Source: Bacteroidales bacterium
GTDB lineage: Bacteria > Bacteroidota > Bacteroidia > Bacteroidales > Marinilabiliaceae
NCBI GenBank assembly: GCA_024401295.1
Contig: JAKSLG010000017.1
Coordinates: 1-55,966, forward strand
Direction: 5' to 3'
Length of the DNA: 55,966 bases
Shown here: piece after piece, positions 8,455 to 18,716 of the stretch
How the letters are laid out: each line of letters opens with the position of its first letter
Numbering within the stretch: the first letter of the stretch is position 1
The notes under the pieces: generated by a model
Database searches by the model: none
The model's input: only the letters and a program-made list of their open reading frames with translations
Told to the model about the DNA's origin: nothing
Program-made: the position numbers and the translations under genes

Positions 8455-10368
8455 ATGAAACTGAAGAGAATATTCCCCATGATGCTTATGCTTGCTTCAG
8501 CAGCACAAGCGCAGACAAGTCCAGATGGACAACTCAAAGCCATTGTTGAATGTGAAAATGGCAAACCAACATACACAGTTATGTTGGGCGAAGATGCCAT
8601 GATTTGTAAGTCGCCACTTGGCCTTGTTACCAGTGTCGGCAATTTTTCCGAGGATCTCAAACTTGTTGAGACTTCAGCTGTCAAAGAAGTGAGCGAGACA
8701 TATACGCTCAAAAGCTCAAAGCAAAGCATAATTAGCTATAAAGCTAATGAACAGACATATTCTTTTGCAAACAAAGATGGTCAGAAAGCATTTGACCTCG
8801 TGATGCACGTGGACAATAGCAACGTGGCCTTTAAATATATAGTATATCCACAAAAAGACAGATTGTCGGCTCTCGTTGAAAAAGAACAGACATCGTTTAC
8901 AATGCCAGAAGGCACAACAACATTCCTGTGCCCACAGATGACTCCGCAGACCGGATTTGCACGCACAGCGCCAAGCTATGAGACATATTATGAATATGAC
9001 GCAAAGATGGGTAGCAACGGTCATGGCCGCGGCTTCACGTTCCCTGCTCTTTTCCGTGTTGGCGACAAAGGCTGGGTGATGATCAGCGAGACGAACATCG
9101 GCGGCAATTATTGCGGATCTAGAATTGAATATACAAGCGAAAACACATACAGCATTGCATACCCGGAAGAGAGCGAATTCGGCGGCGTAGGAAGCAGTGC
9201 TCCTGGAATCATGCTTCCTGGTGATACGCCATGGCGTACAATCACTATCGGACGAACGCTTAAACCAATCGCTGAGACAACGATACAGTGGGACCTTGTA
9301 AAACCACAGTACGAAGCAAAATACGATTATAAATACGGCCGATCAGCCTGGAGCTGGATTATCAGAATGGATGCCAGCTGCAATTATGACGAGCAGAAAG
9401 AATACGTGGATTTTGCCGCAGAGATGGGTTGGGAATACCTGCTCGTTGATGCATGGTGGGATACGAACATCGGCTATGACCGCATTGCAGAATTGTCGAA
9501 GTATGCTGCAGGCAAAGGCGTAGGTCTTTTCTTGTGGTATAATTCCAATGGATATTGGAACGATGCGATGCAGGGTCCAAAGGGCAAAATGCATAGAATG
9601 ATTACACGTCGCCAAGAGATGGCTTGGATGCAAAAGGCAGGAATCAAGGGTATCAAAGTTGACTTTGTCGGCAGCGACAAACAGCAGACGATGCAGATGT
9701 ATGAGGATATTCTTGCAGATGCCAATGAATACGGAATCATGGTTATTTTCCATGGATGCACATTGCAGCGCGGCTGGGAAAGAATGTATCCAAACTTCGT
9801 TTCGTGCGAAGCAGTTCGAGCAAGCGAGAATCTTGCTTTTGGTCAGTATGACAATGACATAGAGGCAAAATGCGGAACAATTCATCCGATTCTACGCAAT
9901 GCCGTAGGAAATATGGATTTTGGTGGTTCGGCTCTCAACAAACGATACTCAAAAGGCAACGACAGAGGAACGACTCGCAAGACATCTGACGTTTATGCGC
10001 TTGCAACAGCAGTTCTTTTCCAGACGCCTGTCCAGAATTTTGCCGTTGCTCCTAACAACTTGACAGATGCGCCAGATTGGGCTATCGAATTCATGAAGAA
10101 CGTGCCAACGACATGGGATGAAGTTCGCTTCATCGACGGTTTCCCTGGCAAATATCTCATCATGGCACGTCGAACAGGTGACAAATGGTATCTTGCGGCA
10201 ATAAACGCAGAGGAGATGCCAAAGACGATAAATCTTCATCTCGACATGTTCCCTGTCGGTCAGGAATTGAACGTGTATAATATGAATGCGAAGAAAGTTG
10301 TCAAGCAAAATAAAAAGCAGACAATGAAGGTGACAATTCCATCAAATGGAGGTCTGCTGATTTATTAA
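8455..10368 (+). CDS. GH97 glycoside hydrolase, retaining type (alpha-galactosidase-like)
   Basis: A 637-aa secreted GH97 enzyme with a signal peptide (cleavage near AAQAQ). An N-terminal beta-sandwich is followed by a (beta/alpha)8 barrel ([18 protein letters not shown]) and a C-terminal beta domain. GH97 splits into inverting SusB-type enzymes with a Glu base and retaining enzymes with an Asp nucleophile on barrel strand 4. Here [12 protein letters not shown] supplies that Asp (D403), and E452 in SCEAVRASE fits the acid/base. The retaining alpha-galactosidase group is therefore favoured over alpha-glucosidase. It is the first gene of a six-gene operon, 17 bases before the GH95 gene. Likely role: removing alpha-galactosyl caps from xylan side chains. 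Confidence 0.9.
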   Translation: MKLKRIFPMMLMLASAAQAQTSPDGQLKAIVECENGKPTYTVMLGEDAMICKSPLGLVTSVGNFSEDLKLVETSAVKEVSETYTLKSSKQSIISYKANEQTYSFANKDGQKAFDLVMHVDNSNVAFKYIVYPQKDRLSALVEKEQTSFTMPEGTTTFLCPQMTPQTGFARTAPSYETYYEYDAKMGSNGHGRGFTFPALFRVGDKGWVMISETNIGGNYCGSRIEYTSENTYSIAYPEESEFGGVGSSAPGIMLPGDTPWRTITIGRTLKPIAETTIQWDLVKPQYEAKYDYKYGRSAWSWIIRMDASCNYDEQKEYVDFAAEMGWEYLLVDAWWDTNIGYDRIAELSKYAAGKGVGLFLWYNSNGYWNDAMQGPKGKMHRMITRRQEMAWMQKAGIKGIKVDFVGSDKQQTMQMYEDILADANEYGIMVIFHGCTLQRGWERMYPNFVSCEAVRASENLAFGQYDNDIEAKCGTIHPILRNAVGNMDFGGSALNKRYSKGNDRGTTRKTSDVYALATAVLFQTPVQNFAVAPNNLTDAPDWAIEFMKNVPTTWDEVRFIDGFPGKYLIMARRTGDKWYLAAINAEEMPKTINLHLDMFPVGQELNVYNMNAKKVVKQNKKQTMKVTIPSNGGLLIY

Positions 10369-10385
10369 CAAGGAGTTTAATCTTT

Positions 10386-12857
10386 ATGAGAAGCATACTT
10401 TTAAACATAATCGTAGCAGCATGCGTTTTGTGCTCATGCGCATCAAAAGAGACAAAGTGCACACAACCGGAGAATGCACGGCTGTGGTATGACAGGCCTG
10501 CAAAGATCTGGCTTGAGGCGTTGCCTATTGGTAACAGCCATCTTGGTGCCATGATTTATGGCGGCACCCAGACAGAAGAGATTCAACTCAATGAAGAAAC
10601 ATTTTGGAGCGGAGGCCCACACGACAACAACAGTCCTCGTTCACTTGCCCGCCTTGACGAAGTTCGCAAACTTATTTTCGACGGCAAGGAAGAAGAAGCG
10701 ACAGACATCATCAACCAGGATTTTGTTGTAGGACCTCATGGCATGCGTTATCTGACAGCAGGTTCGCTCAAGCTAAACCTTGGTCACGACAGCATCAGCA
10801 ACTACATGCGTAAGCTGGACTTGACAAAAGCTGTTTCGACAGTCACATACACATTTGAAGGTGTGCAATATAAGCGAGAGGCATTTGCATCGCTCGAAGA
10901 CGATGTTATCGTTATGCGAATAACAGCTTCGGAAAAGGGCAAATTGTCGTTCGACATGAAGCATGAATGTCCATTTGCATCAAGCGTAAAGGCCGACGGC
11001 AACAAACTCGTTGCAACGATTGCTCCTGTTGACCAGGAAGGCATAGAAGGCAAAGTAAGTGCTGAATGTCAGGTAATTGTCACTAGCGATGGCGATGTAA
11101 CGAATGAAGATGGAGCAATTGTCGTAAAAGATTCAAAAGAGGCGACTATCATCGTTTCGTGCGCGACAAATTTTATCAACTATAACAATGTCGACGCAGA
11201 TGCCACACAAAAGAACGAGTCGTATTTGAACAATGTTTCAGGCAAGAAGTTCGACGAACTTCTCAAGCGCCATATCAACAAATACCAGAAGCAATACAAC
11301 AAAGTCACTCTCGAACTCGCTTCAGGTGAGAATGCGTCATTGCCAACAAACGAACGACTTGACAAATTCTATGGTTCTGACGATATGGGCATGGTTGCCT
11401 TGCTCTTCAACTATGGTCGTTATCTGCTCATTTCGTCATCGCAGCCAGGTGGTCAGGCCGCCAATCTCCAGGGCGTTTGGAACAACAGCACAGATGCTCC
11501 TTGGGACAGCAAATATACCATCAACATCAACGCAGAGATGAACTATTGGCCTGCAGAAGTCACAAACCTGCAAGACAACGCAGAGCCATTGTTTTCTATG
11601 ATAAAAGACCTTAGCGAAACTGGTGCAAAGACAGCTCGGGAGATGTATGGATGCAGAGGATGGGTTGCTCACCACAACACCGATATCTGGCGTATTGCTG
11701 GTCCTGTCGATGGCGCATTCTGGGGAATGTTCCCAAATGGTGGAGCATGGTTGACCACACACCTCTGGCAACATTATCTTTACACAGGCGACAAAGAGTT
11801 CCTCAAGAAGTGGTATCCTGTAATGGAAGGTGCTGCTGTTTTCTATCTCGACTATATGCAGAAGCATCCTGAATATGATTGGCTTGTCACTGTTCCGTCA
11901 GTCAGTCCAGAACAAGGTCCGATGGGCAAATCGACACCAGTCACGGCTGGATGTACAATGGATAACCAGATTGCATTTGATGCACTCTCGCAAGCATTGA
12001 AAGCTGCGGAAATACTTAACATCGAGGGAGGTTTGCAAGATTCGCTTCGCACAGCACTCGCAATGCTTCCACCGATGCAAATCGGCAAATATGGACAGCT
12101 TCAGGAATGGATTCAGGATGCAGATGACCCTCACAACGAGCATCGTCACATCTCGCACCTCTACGGACTCTACCCTAGCAACCAGATTTCGCCATTTGCG
12201 CAGCCTGAATTGTTCCGCAGCGCAGCAACAACGCTCAAACACCGTGGTGACCAGGCAACAGGATGGAGCCTTGGTTGGAAAACCAATTTCTGGGCACGCA
12301 TGCTTGACGGAAACCATGCATTTACAATCATCAGCAATATGCTCCGTCTGCTGCCAAGCGACTGGGATATTCGCAACCATCCAAATGGAAGAACATATCC
12401 AAACCTCTTTGATGCACATCCACCATTCCAGATTGATGGCAATTTCGGCGTGACAGCAGGTATTGCAGAGATGCTATTGCAGAGTCATGACGGAGCTGTT
12501 CATCTTTTGCCAGCATTGCCAGATACATGGTCAGAAGGACGTGTAAGCGGCCTTTTGGCTCGTGGCGGATTCGAGGTCAGCATAGATTGGAAAGACGGTC
12601 GGTTAAGCACAGCACAAATCAAATCGAAGATCGGTGGCACACTGCGTCTGCGCTCATATGTAGAGCTCGACGGCAAGAACCTCAGAAAAGCTGAAGGCGA
12701 ATGCCCTAACGCACTTTACAGCAGTGCCGACATAAAGGAGCCACTCATCTGTTCAGAAAAAATAGAGGAGAGCGTTAACGCCAATATTCCTGTCGTCTAT
12801 GAATATGACATTGACACAAGAGCCGGCGAAGTGATTGACGTAAAAATCAAGATATAA
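10386..12857 (+). CDS. GH95 alpha-L-galactosidase / alpha-L-fucosidase, lipoprotein
   Basis: An 823-aa GH95 enzyme with a lipoprotein signal (VLCSC, about residues 14-18). The N-terminal super-sandwich carries [18 protein letters not shown] and [10 protein letters not shown], followed by an (alpha/alpha)6 barrel. Active-site residues matching Bifidobacterium AfcA are N380 and N382 ([11 protein letters not shown]), acid E574 (QEWIQD) and base D684 (QIDGNFG). The residue two before N380 is T378. AfcA-type fucosidases have His there. The Bacteroides ovatus alpha-L-galactosidase is reported, from memory, to have Thr. Alpha-L-galactose is known in complex corn xylan side chains, which fits the neighbours. 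It lies between GH97 and GH5 with gaps of 17 and 6 bases, so it is co-transcribed with them. Confidence 0.92.
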   Translation: MRSILLNIIVAACVLCSCASKETKCTQPENARLWYDRPAKIWLEALPIGNSHLGAMIYGGTQTEEIQLNEETFWSGGPHDNNSPRSLARLDEVRKLIFDGKEEEATDIINQDFVVGPHGMRYLTAGSLKLNLGHDSISNYMRKLDLTKAVSTVTYTFEGVQYKREAFASLEDDVIVMRITASEKGKLSFDMKHECPFASSVKADGNKLVATIAPVDQEGIEGKVSAECQVIVTSDGDVTNEDGAIVVKDSKEATIIVSCATNFINYNNVDADATQKNESYLNNVSGKKFDELLKRHINKYQKQYNKVTLELASGENASLPTNERLDKFYGSDDMGMVALLFNYGRYLLISSSQPGGQAANLQGVWNNSTDAPWDSKYTININAEMNYWPAEVTNLQDNAEPLFSMIKDLSETGAKTAREMYGCRGWVAHHNTDIWRIAGPVDGAFWGMFPNGGAWLTTHLWQHYLYTGDKEFLKKWYPVMEGAAVFYLDYMQKHPEYDWLVTVPSVSPEQGPMGKSTPVTAGCTMDNQIAFDALSQALKAAEILNIEGGLQDSLRTALAMLPPMQIGKYGQLQEWIQDADDPHNEHRHISHLYGLYPSNQISPFAQPELFRSAATTLKHRGDQATGWSLGWKTNFWARMLDGNHAFTIISNMLRLLPSDWDIRNHPNGRTYPNLFDAHPPFQIDGNFGVTAGIAEMLLQSHDGAVHLLPALPDTWSEGRVSGLLARGGFEVSIDWKDGRLSTAQIKSKIGGTLRLRSYVELDGKNLRKAEGECPNALYSSADIKEPLICSEKIEESVNANIPVVYEYDIDTRAGEVIDVKIKI

Positions 12858-12863
12858 GGAACG

Positions 12864-14813
12864 ATGAAATTTTTTCTAAGCATACTATTAGCTTGTTTTC
12901 TCTTTACGTCTTGCAAGGATGACAAGGATCCAAAGGACTTTGACCTGCCTGACGACGAAGAGGAAGAAGTTGAAGAGGATATCACAGAAGTGGCACCTGA
13001 CTATCCGTATGGCATGAATCACAAGCTGCCGATTCTCCATACAGATGGACGATGGTTATGCAACGAATCGGGAGACCACATCAACCTTCATGGATTCTGG
13101 CAGACATATACGCCATGGTTCAATGGCGGTGCATGGGGCGAAAACAATTGGGGCGGCAAGGATTACCAGAAATGCGTTGACTACAACAAACGCATCATTG
13201 ACGGGGTTTTGGCGAGCGGCATAAAGGTCGATTTCATGCGTATGCATTTGGACCCATACTGGTTCATCGAAAATGGACGAGGTGATGCTCCCGTGTCGGA
13301 ATATTTTTCCATAGCACTTATGAAAGAGTATTTCGAGAAGGTATATCTTCCTATTATCAAGCATTGCAACGACAATGGACTCTACGTCGTTTTGCGTCCA
13401 TATCCTTGTGGCGAGGAGAAGACAAACGACTTGAAATATGGCGACGGCTTCTTCAAGATTCTTGAGTATATGTGGAAATATTTCACGACACACAAGGATA
13501 TCTGCAACAATTCGGACATCATGTTCGAGATAGCAAATGAGCCTGTCAGCATTAACGCGAGCGAAGACGGCGGTGACAGAAGCAAAGCCATCACTCGTTA
13601 TATGCAGCACTTCATCGACCTGATTCGCAAAAACTGTGACAATATCATCTGGGTTCCAGGACTTACATGGCAACAGGAATACAATTCGTTCGTCAAATAT
13701 CCGCTGAAAGGCGAGAATCTCGGCTTTGCCGTTCATTGTTATCCTGGATGGTATGGTAGTGATGCAGAAAAATCTACCGGAGAAAATGGCGGAAACATGG
13801 GCGAAGGCGTTGGCGGCGGATATGAATCGTTCCAATCAGGCTGGAACAATAGCATTGCAGCCGCAGCAGAACTTCATCCGATCATGATTACCGAGATGGA
13901 TTGGGCATCTGAGAAGTATCAGAAGACCTGGGGCAAAAGCTTTACAGGTCTGGCTGGAGGCAATGGATTCGGAGCCAACTTCAAGTATATCATGGACAAA
14001 TGCGGCAATGTAAGTTACATCACATTTACCGCACCAAACGATTTGGCTCTTTTCAAGACGAAATCAAAAGAGTCAACGGTTAATTTCTGGAACGATCCTG
14101 AGGCTTGTCCGTGGCAGATATACCACTGGTATGAAGAGTATGCACAAGGACGCGTTCAGCCATTGTCGGCAGAATCTATTGCCATTGGAAGCAAGAGCGA
14201 AAAGATCAGCATCGTAAAAGGAGCATCGCGCGAGTTGATTGTCAATGCCATCAACAATGGCGCAGTATTTCCATTGCAAAGCGACTTTGAATTTGAATCG
14301 GCCGACCCTTCTATAGTACGCGTTGATGGCAGCCGCATAGTCGGCGTGGCCGAAGGCGAGACTAAAATCACGGCCAAAGCATTGGGGGCAGAGACGGAAA
14401 TTGCGGTCATTGTCGAAGAATTCAATCCATTCCCATTCGAAAAATTCAACCCGAATGTTTGGGAGAAAGGTTCGTTTGACAAGACGACAGGCACATTGAT
14501 CACTGGTCAATGGGGCTTTGGCGGCTGGGAATATTCTCCAGGCATAGACATAACCGGATATAGCCGTATCGTCTGTGAGTTAGGCGAAGATAGCGACATG
14601 TCGTGCAGTCCGTCATTCCGAATATTTGATGGCGGGGGATATTGGGCCGACGATGTTGAAGCAAAATTCATCGACAAGAAAGCCACCATTGAGATATCAG
14701 AAAAGATGACAAAGACAAAGGGCGATAAGTTTGATGCCACAAATGTCACAATCATAGGAATCTGGACATCTGGTGGCAAAGAAATCGTCATTAGGAACAT
14801 TTACTTTGAATAG
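12864..14813 (+). CDS. GH5 endo-xylanase-like lipoprotein with Big_2 and C-terminal binding domain
   Basis: A 649-aa lipoprotein. The lipid Cys in FTSC is followed directly by KDDKDPKDFD and an acidic Asp/Glu run, matching the Bacteroidetes lipoprotein export signal K-(D/E)2, so it is probably on the cell surface. Residues about 55-440 are a GH5 barrel with acid/base E226 (IANEPV) and nucleophile E344 (ITEMDW). Residues about 450-520 resemble a Big_2 Ig-like domain (GVAEGETKITA), and the last 130 residues look like a beta-sandwich carbohydrate-binding module. The barrel resembles GH5_21 xylanases of gut Bacteroidales; the subfamily is an impression, not a search result. It is the only enzyme in the operon with clear surface-export signals and so may make the first cut. 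Confidence 0.87.
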   Translation: MKFFLSILLACFLFTSCKDDKDPKDFDLPDDEEEEVEEDITEVAPDYPYGMNHKLPILHTDGRWLCNESGDHINLHGFWQTYTPWFNGGAWGENNWGGKDYQKCVDYNKRIIDGVLASGIKVDFMRMHLDPYWFIENGRGDAPVSEYFSIALMKEYFEKVYLPIIKHCNDNGLYVVLRPYPCGEEKTNDLKYGDGFFKILEYMWKYFTTHKDICNNSDIMFEIANEPVSINASEDGGDRSKAITRYMQHFIDLIRKNCDNIIWVPGLTWQQEYNSFVKYPLKGENLGFAVHCYPGWYGSDAEKSTGENGGNMGEGVGGGYESFQSGWNNSIAAAAELHPIMITEMDWASEKYQKTWGKSFTGLAGGNGFGANFKYIMDKCGNVSYITFTAPNDLALFKTKSKESTVNFWNDPEACPWQIYHWYEEYAQGRVQPLSAESIAIGSKSEKISIVKGASRELIVNAINNGAVFPLQSDFEFESADPSIVRVDGSRIVGVAEGETKITAKALGAETEIAVIVEEFNPFPFEKFNPNVWEKGSFDKTTGTLITGQWGFGGWEYSPGIDITGYSRIVCELGEDSDMSCSPSFRIFDGGGYWADDVEAKFIDKKATIEISEKMTKTKGDKFDATNVTIIGIWTSGGKEIVIRNIYFE

Positions 14814-14825
14814 GAAAGTATCAAT

Positions 14826-16157
14826 ATGAAACTGATCTGTACATTAATAGCAACGGTGGTTGGTGTCAGCGCGATGGCGCAGATGCCGATAATCCAAACG
14901 GAATATACCGCCGACCCTGCTCCAATGGTGCACAACGACACTGTGTTCCTATATACGACACACGACGAGGACAACGCCGACAACTTCCTCATGAAAGATT
15001 GGCTGCTCTACACATCGACAGACATGGTCAACTGGCAGAATCATGGTGCAGTTGCATCACTGAAAGACTTCAAGTGGTACGACGGTGACAATGGTGCGTG
15101 GGCCGAACAGGTCATCTATCGCAATGGCAAGTATTACATGTACTGCCCGATTCACGGACATGGCATTGGCGTTCTTGTCAGTGACTCGCCTTACGGTCCA
15201 TTCGTCGATCCCATCGGCAAGCCACTCGTATGGCAAAAGGAGCATTGGTATGACATCGATCCAACTGTATGGATTGACGATGACGGGCAGGCATATATGT
15301 ACTGGGGAAATCCGAAGCTCTATCATGTCAGACTCAACGAAGATATGATTTCATATTCGGGAGACATCATCGAGCATCCACACATCGAAGATTATCAAGA
15401 AGGACCATGGTTCTACAAACGCAATGGCCACTATTATGTAGCCTTTGCATCGACATGTTGTCCGGAAGGCATTGGATATGCGATGAGCGACAATGCAGAA
15501 GGCCCGTGGAAATACAAAGGTCACATCATGAACCATACGCCAAAGACGCGTGGCAACCATCCTGGCATCATAGACTACAAGGGCAAGAGTTATGTTTTCG
15601 GCTTGAATTACGACCTTTTGCGTCTTATCAAGCCAGAGCATCATGAACGTCGCTCGGTTTCGGTTGCCGAGATGCACTACAATGCCGACGGCACGATCAA
15701 GGAAGTTCCATATTTCAAGGAGACGGCCATTGAGCCTGTTGGAACGTTCTACCCATATCGCAAGATTGAAGCAGAGACAATGGCTTGGGGATGGGGTTTG
15801 AAGACAGGTGTCAAGAACGGCAAAGGAGCAAATCCGACGGACAAAGGCATGTATGTTTGCCACATCGATGAGGGCGAGACGCTGATGCTACGCAACGTTG
15901 ATTTTGGCAAAGGTGCAAAAAAGATAACAATTTCGGCCGCAGCATTGCGTTCGGGCAGCATAATAGAGATACATCTCGACAATGCGAATGGTCCGACAGT
16001 CGGCGTTGTCAACGTGCCTGTTAGTGGCAATCTTGACGAATACAAGACAGCAACGGCCGTATTGAAAAACTGCAAAGGAGTTCACGATCTTGTGTTCAAA
16101 TTTGCAGGTGCAGCACAGAAAGATCTATTCCGCTGGGACTGGTGGAAGATGGAATAA
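14826..16157 (+). CDS. GH43 arabinofuranosidase/xylosidase with CBM6-like domain
   Basis: A 443-aa secreted enzyme (signal peptide cleaved near SAMAQ). The GH43 five-bladed propeller covers about residues 20-300, with base D30 (TADPAPMV), pKa-modulating D145 (DIDPTVWIDDDG) and acid E192 (YQEGPWFY). The C-terminal 130 residues have CBM6 features (KIEAETMAWGWGL ... FRWDWWKME). The arrangement matches Bacteroidetes GH43 enzymes that release arabinose from arabinoxylan. It is 12 bases after the GH5 gene. Its catalytic domain resembles that of the GH43-CE1 protein at 28363, which suggests an old duplication in which one copy gained CBM6 and the other CE1. Confidence 0.92.
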   Translation: MKLICTLIATVVGVSAMAQMPIIQTEYTADPAPMVHNDTVFLYTTHDEDNADNFLMKDWLLYTSTDMVNWQNHGAVASLKDFKWYDGDNGAWAEQVIYRNGKYYMYCPIHGHGIGVLVSDSPYGPFVDPIGKPLVWQKEHWYDIDPTVWIDDDGQAYMYWGNPKLYHVRLNEDMISYSGDIIEHPHIEDYQEGPWFYKRNGHYYVAFASTCCPEGIGYAMSDNAEGPWKYKGHIMNHTPKTRGNHPGIIDYKGKSYVFGLNYDLLRLIKPEHHERRSVSVAEMHYNADGTIKEVPYFKETAIEPVGTFYPYRKIEAETMAWGWGLKTGVKNGKGANPTDKGMYVCHIDEGETLMLRNVDFGKGAKKITISAAALRSGSIIEIHLDNANGPTVGVVNVPVSGNLDEYKTATAVLKNCKGVHDLVFKFAGAAQKDLFRWDWWKME

Positions 16158-16197
16158 TAATAACCTTATTTATTAACTATCAATTATACTACAACAA

Positions 16198-16947
16198 ATG
16201 AAAATTTCAAGAGTTTTGGTATTGTCGTTGGTTGCACTTATGACGCAACTTGGCGACTGTTGGAATGCGCAAGCACAGGAAAAGTATTTCAGTGCTTCGA
16301 CAAAAGATGCTCTCAGCATCGGAAATGATGGCTTTTTGCGCCGTTGGACAGTATTGGAACCAATCAGCAAGCCAAATCAGGGCAACACAGTGTTCGTAGA
16401 CAGCTATTTGAACGAAGTGTTTGCCAAGGAGTATTTCAAAAATCAGATGACATGCCTGCCAAAGGATGGCGACAAAGTGAAAGCTGTGGCAGAAATCGTT
16501 GAAATGCCTGCAGACTTCCGCAGAATGCCAGATCCTTCGCAGATCAAGAGGACATTCAAGAATGAGACCCTCGTATGGCACAAGATTGACAGCAAAACCT
16601 TCAACCTCAAGCTGATGCGTTTTGGTGAGTTCCACAAGCAGCGTCTTTATGGCGTCATCTATTGGGTTGTCACTGTGATCAACTGCGAGAACGACATGGA
16701 GAATGTACGTTTGTCAGTTGGTTCAAACTCGGCATCAAAATGGTGGGTAAATGGCGAAGAAGCATTGCTTTTGTCGGGTGACCGCCGCATGGTTGCAGAC
16801 GATGGCATGTCGGAGCGTTTGAATCTCAAGAAAGGTGAGAACATCATCCGTGGTGCAATTATCAATGGTCCTGGTATGACCGATTTCTGCGTACGTTTTG
16901 TTGACGAGAACGGCAAAGTTATTACAAACGGTATTACCATTAAGTAA
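16198..16947 (+). CDS. Exported stand-alone beta-sandwich protein, putative xylan accessory factor
   Basis: A 249-aa secreted protein (signal peptide to about residue 27, NAQAQ). I do not recognise a catalytic family. It begins with DGFLRRWTVLEPI, like the opening of PA14-like or jelly-roll modules that precede esterase domains in Bacteroidetes proteins. It ends with KWWVNGEEALL ... NLKKGENIIRGAIING, a pattern seen in galactose-binding-like domains of large glycosidases. There is no Ser-elbow, and no paired acids with glycosidase signatures. It is inside the GH97-GH95-GH5-GH43-GH43 operon (gaps 40 and 25 bases), so it probably helps xylan breakdown by binding substrate or stabilising a partner. 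An unrecognised enzyme is possible. Confidence 0.75.
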   Translation: MKISRVLVLSLVALMTQLGDCWNAQAQEKYFSASTKDALSIGNDGFLRRWTVLEPISKPNQGNTVFVDSYLNEVFAKEYFKNQMTCLPKDGDKVKAVAEIVEMPADFRRMPDPSQIKRTFKNETLVWHKIDSKTFNLKLMRFGEFHKQRLYGVIYWVVTVINCENDMENVRLSVGSNSASKWWVNGEEALLLSGDRRMVADDGMSERLNLKKGENIIRGAIINGPGMTDFCVRFVDENGKVITNGITIK

Positions 16948-16972
16948 ATCCCAATCCTAAACAAGAGAAACA

Positions 16973-18430
16973 ATGAAAAACAGAAATATACTTAACGCAG
17001 CTCTTATTGCATCTGCAATGATGTTTATGAGCGAAGCAAAGGCACAAGTAGGTGAGCCATTCATTCACGACCCTGCAACATTGGCAGAGTGCGATGGCAA
17101 GTGGTATACATACGGCACAGGCGAGAACGGCATTCTTTCAGAAGATGGCGGCTACACATGGCACAGTGGCGCTGTTCGTCCTCATCGTGGTGCAGCTCCA
17201 GACGTATTGAAGATCGGTGACCGCTATCTTTTTGCATGGAGTGCAACAGGCGGTGGTCTTGGCGGTACTCACAGCGGTGATGTCTTGACGATGTGGAACA
17301 AGACTCTTGATCCAAACTCACCTGATTTCAAGTTCACAGAGCCAGTTGTAGTTGCAAGTTCACGCGATGGTGATGACTGCGATGCTATTGATGCCGGTTT
17401 GCTTTTGGATCCTACAACAGGTCGTCTCTGGCTCAGCTATGGTACATATTTCGGCTTCATTCGCGTTGTTGAGCTTGATCCAAAGACTGGCAAGCGTGTT
17501 GAGGGCAACGAGGCTGTAAATGTGGCAATCGACTGCGAGGCAACAGACCTCATCTATAAGGATGGATGGTACTATCTGCTTGGTACACACGGCACATGCT
17601 GCGATGGTGTGAACTCGACATACAACATTGTTGTAGGACGTTCACGCAGCGTGACTGGTCCATACGTTGACAATACAGGCCGCACAATGATTGAGGGTGG
17701 CGGCAAGATGGTCATCACAGCTCATGACAAAGTTGTCGGTCCTGGTCACTTCGGCCGTACAATCGTTACAGAAGGCATTGAGAAGATGTCTTGCCACTTC
17801 GAGGCTGACTTCGACATGAATGGCTATAGTGTTCTTGGTATTCGTCCACTTTTGTGGAAGAACGGCTGGCCTGTTGCCGGCGAGAAGTTCCGCGAGGGCG
17901 TATATGAGGTTGCTTCAGAACGTCACGGCTATGCTCTTGAGCTTGCTGTTGACTTCAAGCGTATCGAAGGTGGCCGCATGCGTTGGTTCAATCCTAACGA
18001 GAAGCGTGAAATCAAGCCTATTCCAATGCAGTCTCTTGAGCAGGTTCAGAATGAATGGCCTTCAGATGAGATCGGTGTGAGAAATGGCGACTTCATGGTT
18101 CGTCCTCATCAGAAGTGGTCTATCACTGCTGTAGAAGGCGTTGGCGGTTTCTTGGGCCAGCCATACTACAGAATTTCAATTGAAGGTACAGACCGTACCT
18201 TGACTGCAACAAAGGAAGGCAATGTCATCACTACTGCTACATTTGAGAAGACAGATGAGCAGCTCTGGCAGATTGACCAGATGACTGACGGCACATATCG
18301 CATCATGCCTAAGTCTGAGGCTAAGGCTGGCAAGCGTTGCCTCACTTCGATTGCAGACAGTACTCCTACATTGGCAGATTTCGACTTCAAGAACGACAAC
18401 TGCAAGTGGAACTTGAAGGAGTTGCGTTAA
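16973..18430 (+). CDS. GH43 arabinanase-like enzyme with C-terminal beta-trefoil-like domain
   Basis: A 485-aa secreted protein (signal peptide to about residue 25). The GH43 propeller covers residues 27-330 with base D33 (IHDPATL), pKa-modulating D140 (CDAIDAG) and likely acid E189 (DCEATDLIY). GTHGTCCDGVNSTYNI and VGPGHFG are typical of the GH43 branch that includes arabinan endo-1,5-alpha-L-arabinosidases. The last 110 residues (RISIEGTDRTLTATKEG, QLWQIDQMTDGTYRI) resemble a ricin-type beta-trefoil or similar binding module. It is the last gene of the operon. The GC-rich block after it has no T-run, so the 3' end of the operon is not obvious. Substrate may be arabinan or arabinoxylan side chains. 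Confidence 0.88.
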   Translation: MKNRNILNAALIASAMMFMSEAKAQVGEPFIHDPATLAECDGKWYTYGTGENGILSEDGGYTWHSGAVRPHRGAAPDVLKIGDRYLFAWSATGGGLGGTHSGDVLTMWNKTLDPNSPDFKFTEPVVVASSRDGDDCDAIDAGLLLDPTTGRLWLSYGTYFGFIRVVELDPKTGKRVEGNEAVNVAIDCEATDLIYKDGWYYLLGTHGTCCDGVNSTYNIVVGRSRSVTGPYVDNTGRTMIEGGGKMVITAHDKVVGPGHFGRTIVTEGIEKMSCHFEADFDMNGYSVLGIRPLLWKNGWPVAGEKFREGVYEVASERHGYALELAVDFKRIEGGRMRWFNPNEKREIKPIPMQSLEQVQNEWPSDEIGVRNGDFMVRPHQKWSITAVEGVGGFLGQPYYRISIEGTDRTLTATKEGNVITTATFEKTDEQLWQIDQMTDGTYRIMPKSEAKAGKRCLTSIADSTPTLADFDFKNDNCKWNLKELR

Positions 18431-18480
18431 GCATCCTGTGATTTCACAGATGGCTGTGTACGTTTCTGGACTTTGAAGAT

Positions 18481-18597
18481 GGGCTGCGGGCCGACCAGGA
18501 CAAACCAAGGTTGGCGGAGCGGGGCCGGTCAGTGAGGGGGGAGCGAGAGCGACGCCAACGGCGGCCGAAGCGAGGGGGAGCCTTCCCCCACCCTACG
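18481..18597. other. GC-rich structured intergenic block
   Basis: About 117 bases of strongly GC-rich sequence stand in an otherwise AT-rich gap (18431-18716). Visible pairings include GCCGACC (18490-18496) with GGTTGGC (18509-18515), and GGGGA with TCCCC near the right end. It has runs such as GAGCGAGAGCGAC and no T-run. It may be a structured RNA, a repeat-type palindromic unit or the remnant of a mobile element. I cannot tell which. Confidence 0.5.
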
Positions 18598-18640
18598 GAA
18601 AAGTCAAGAACGTGTATGGCGAAAGATTAAAAATAGAGAT

Positions 18641-18694
18641 AATTGTCACTGAGTAAGACGTTGACATTCTGAGACTTATTATTCAGTGACAATT
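18641..18694. promoter_or_regulatory. 12-bp perfect inverted repeat upstream of GH43-GH8
   Basis: AATTGTCACTGA (18641-18652) is repeated in inverted orientation at 18683-18694 with a 30-base spacer, ending 22 bases before the ATG at 18717. There is no TAnnTTTG box in the spacer. It could be an operator, an mRNA leader hairpin, or a weak terminator for the preceding operon. Confidence 0.45.
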
Positions 18695-18716
18695 TCATAT
18701 CAACAAAAGGATAAAA

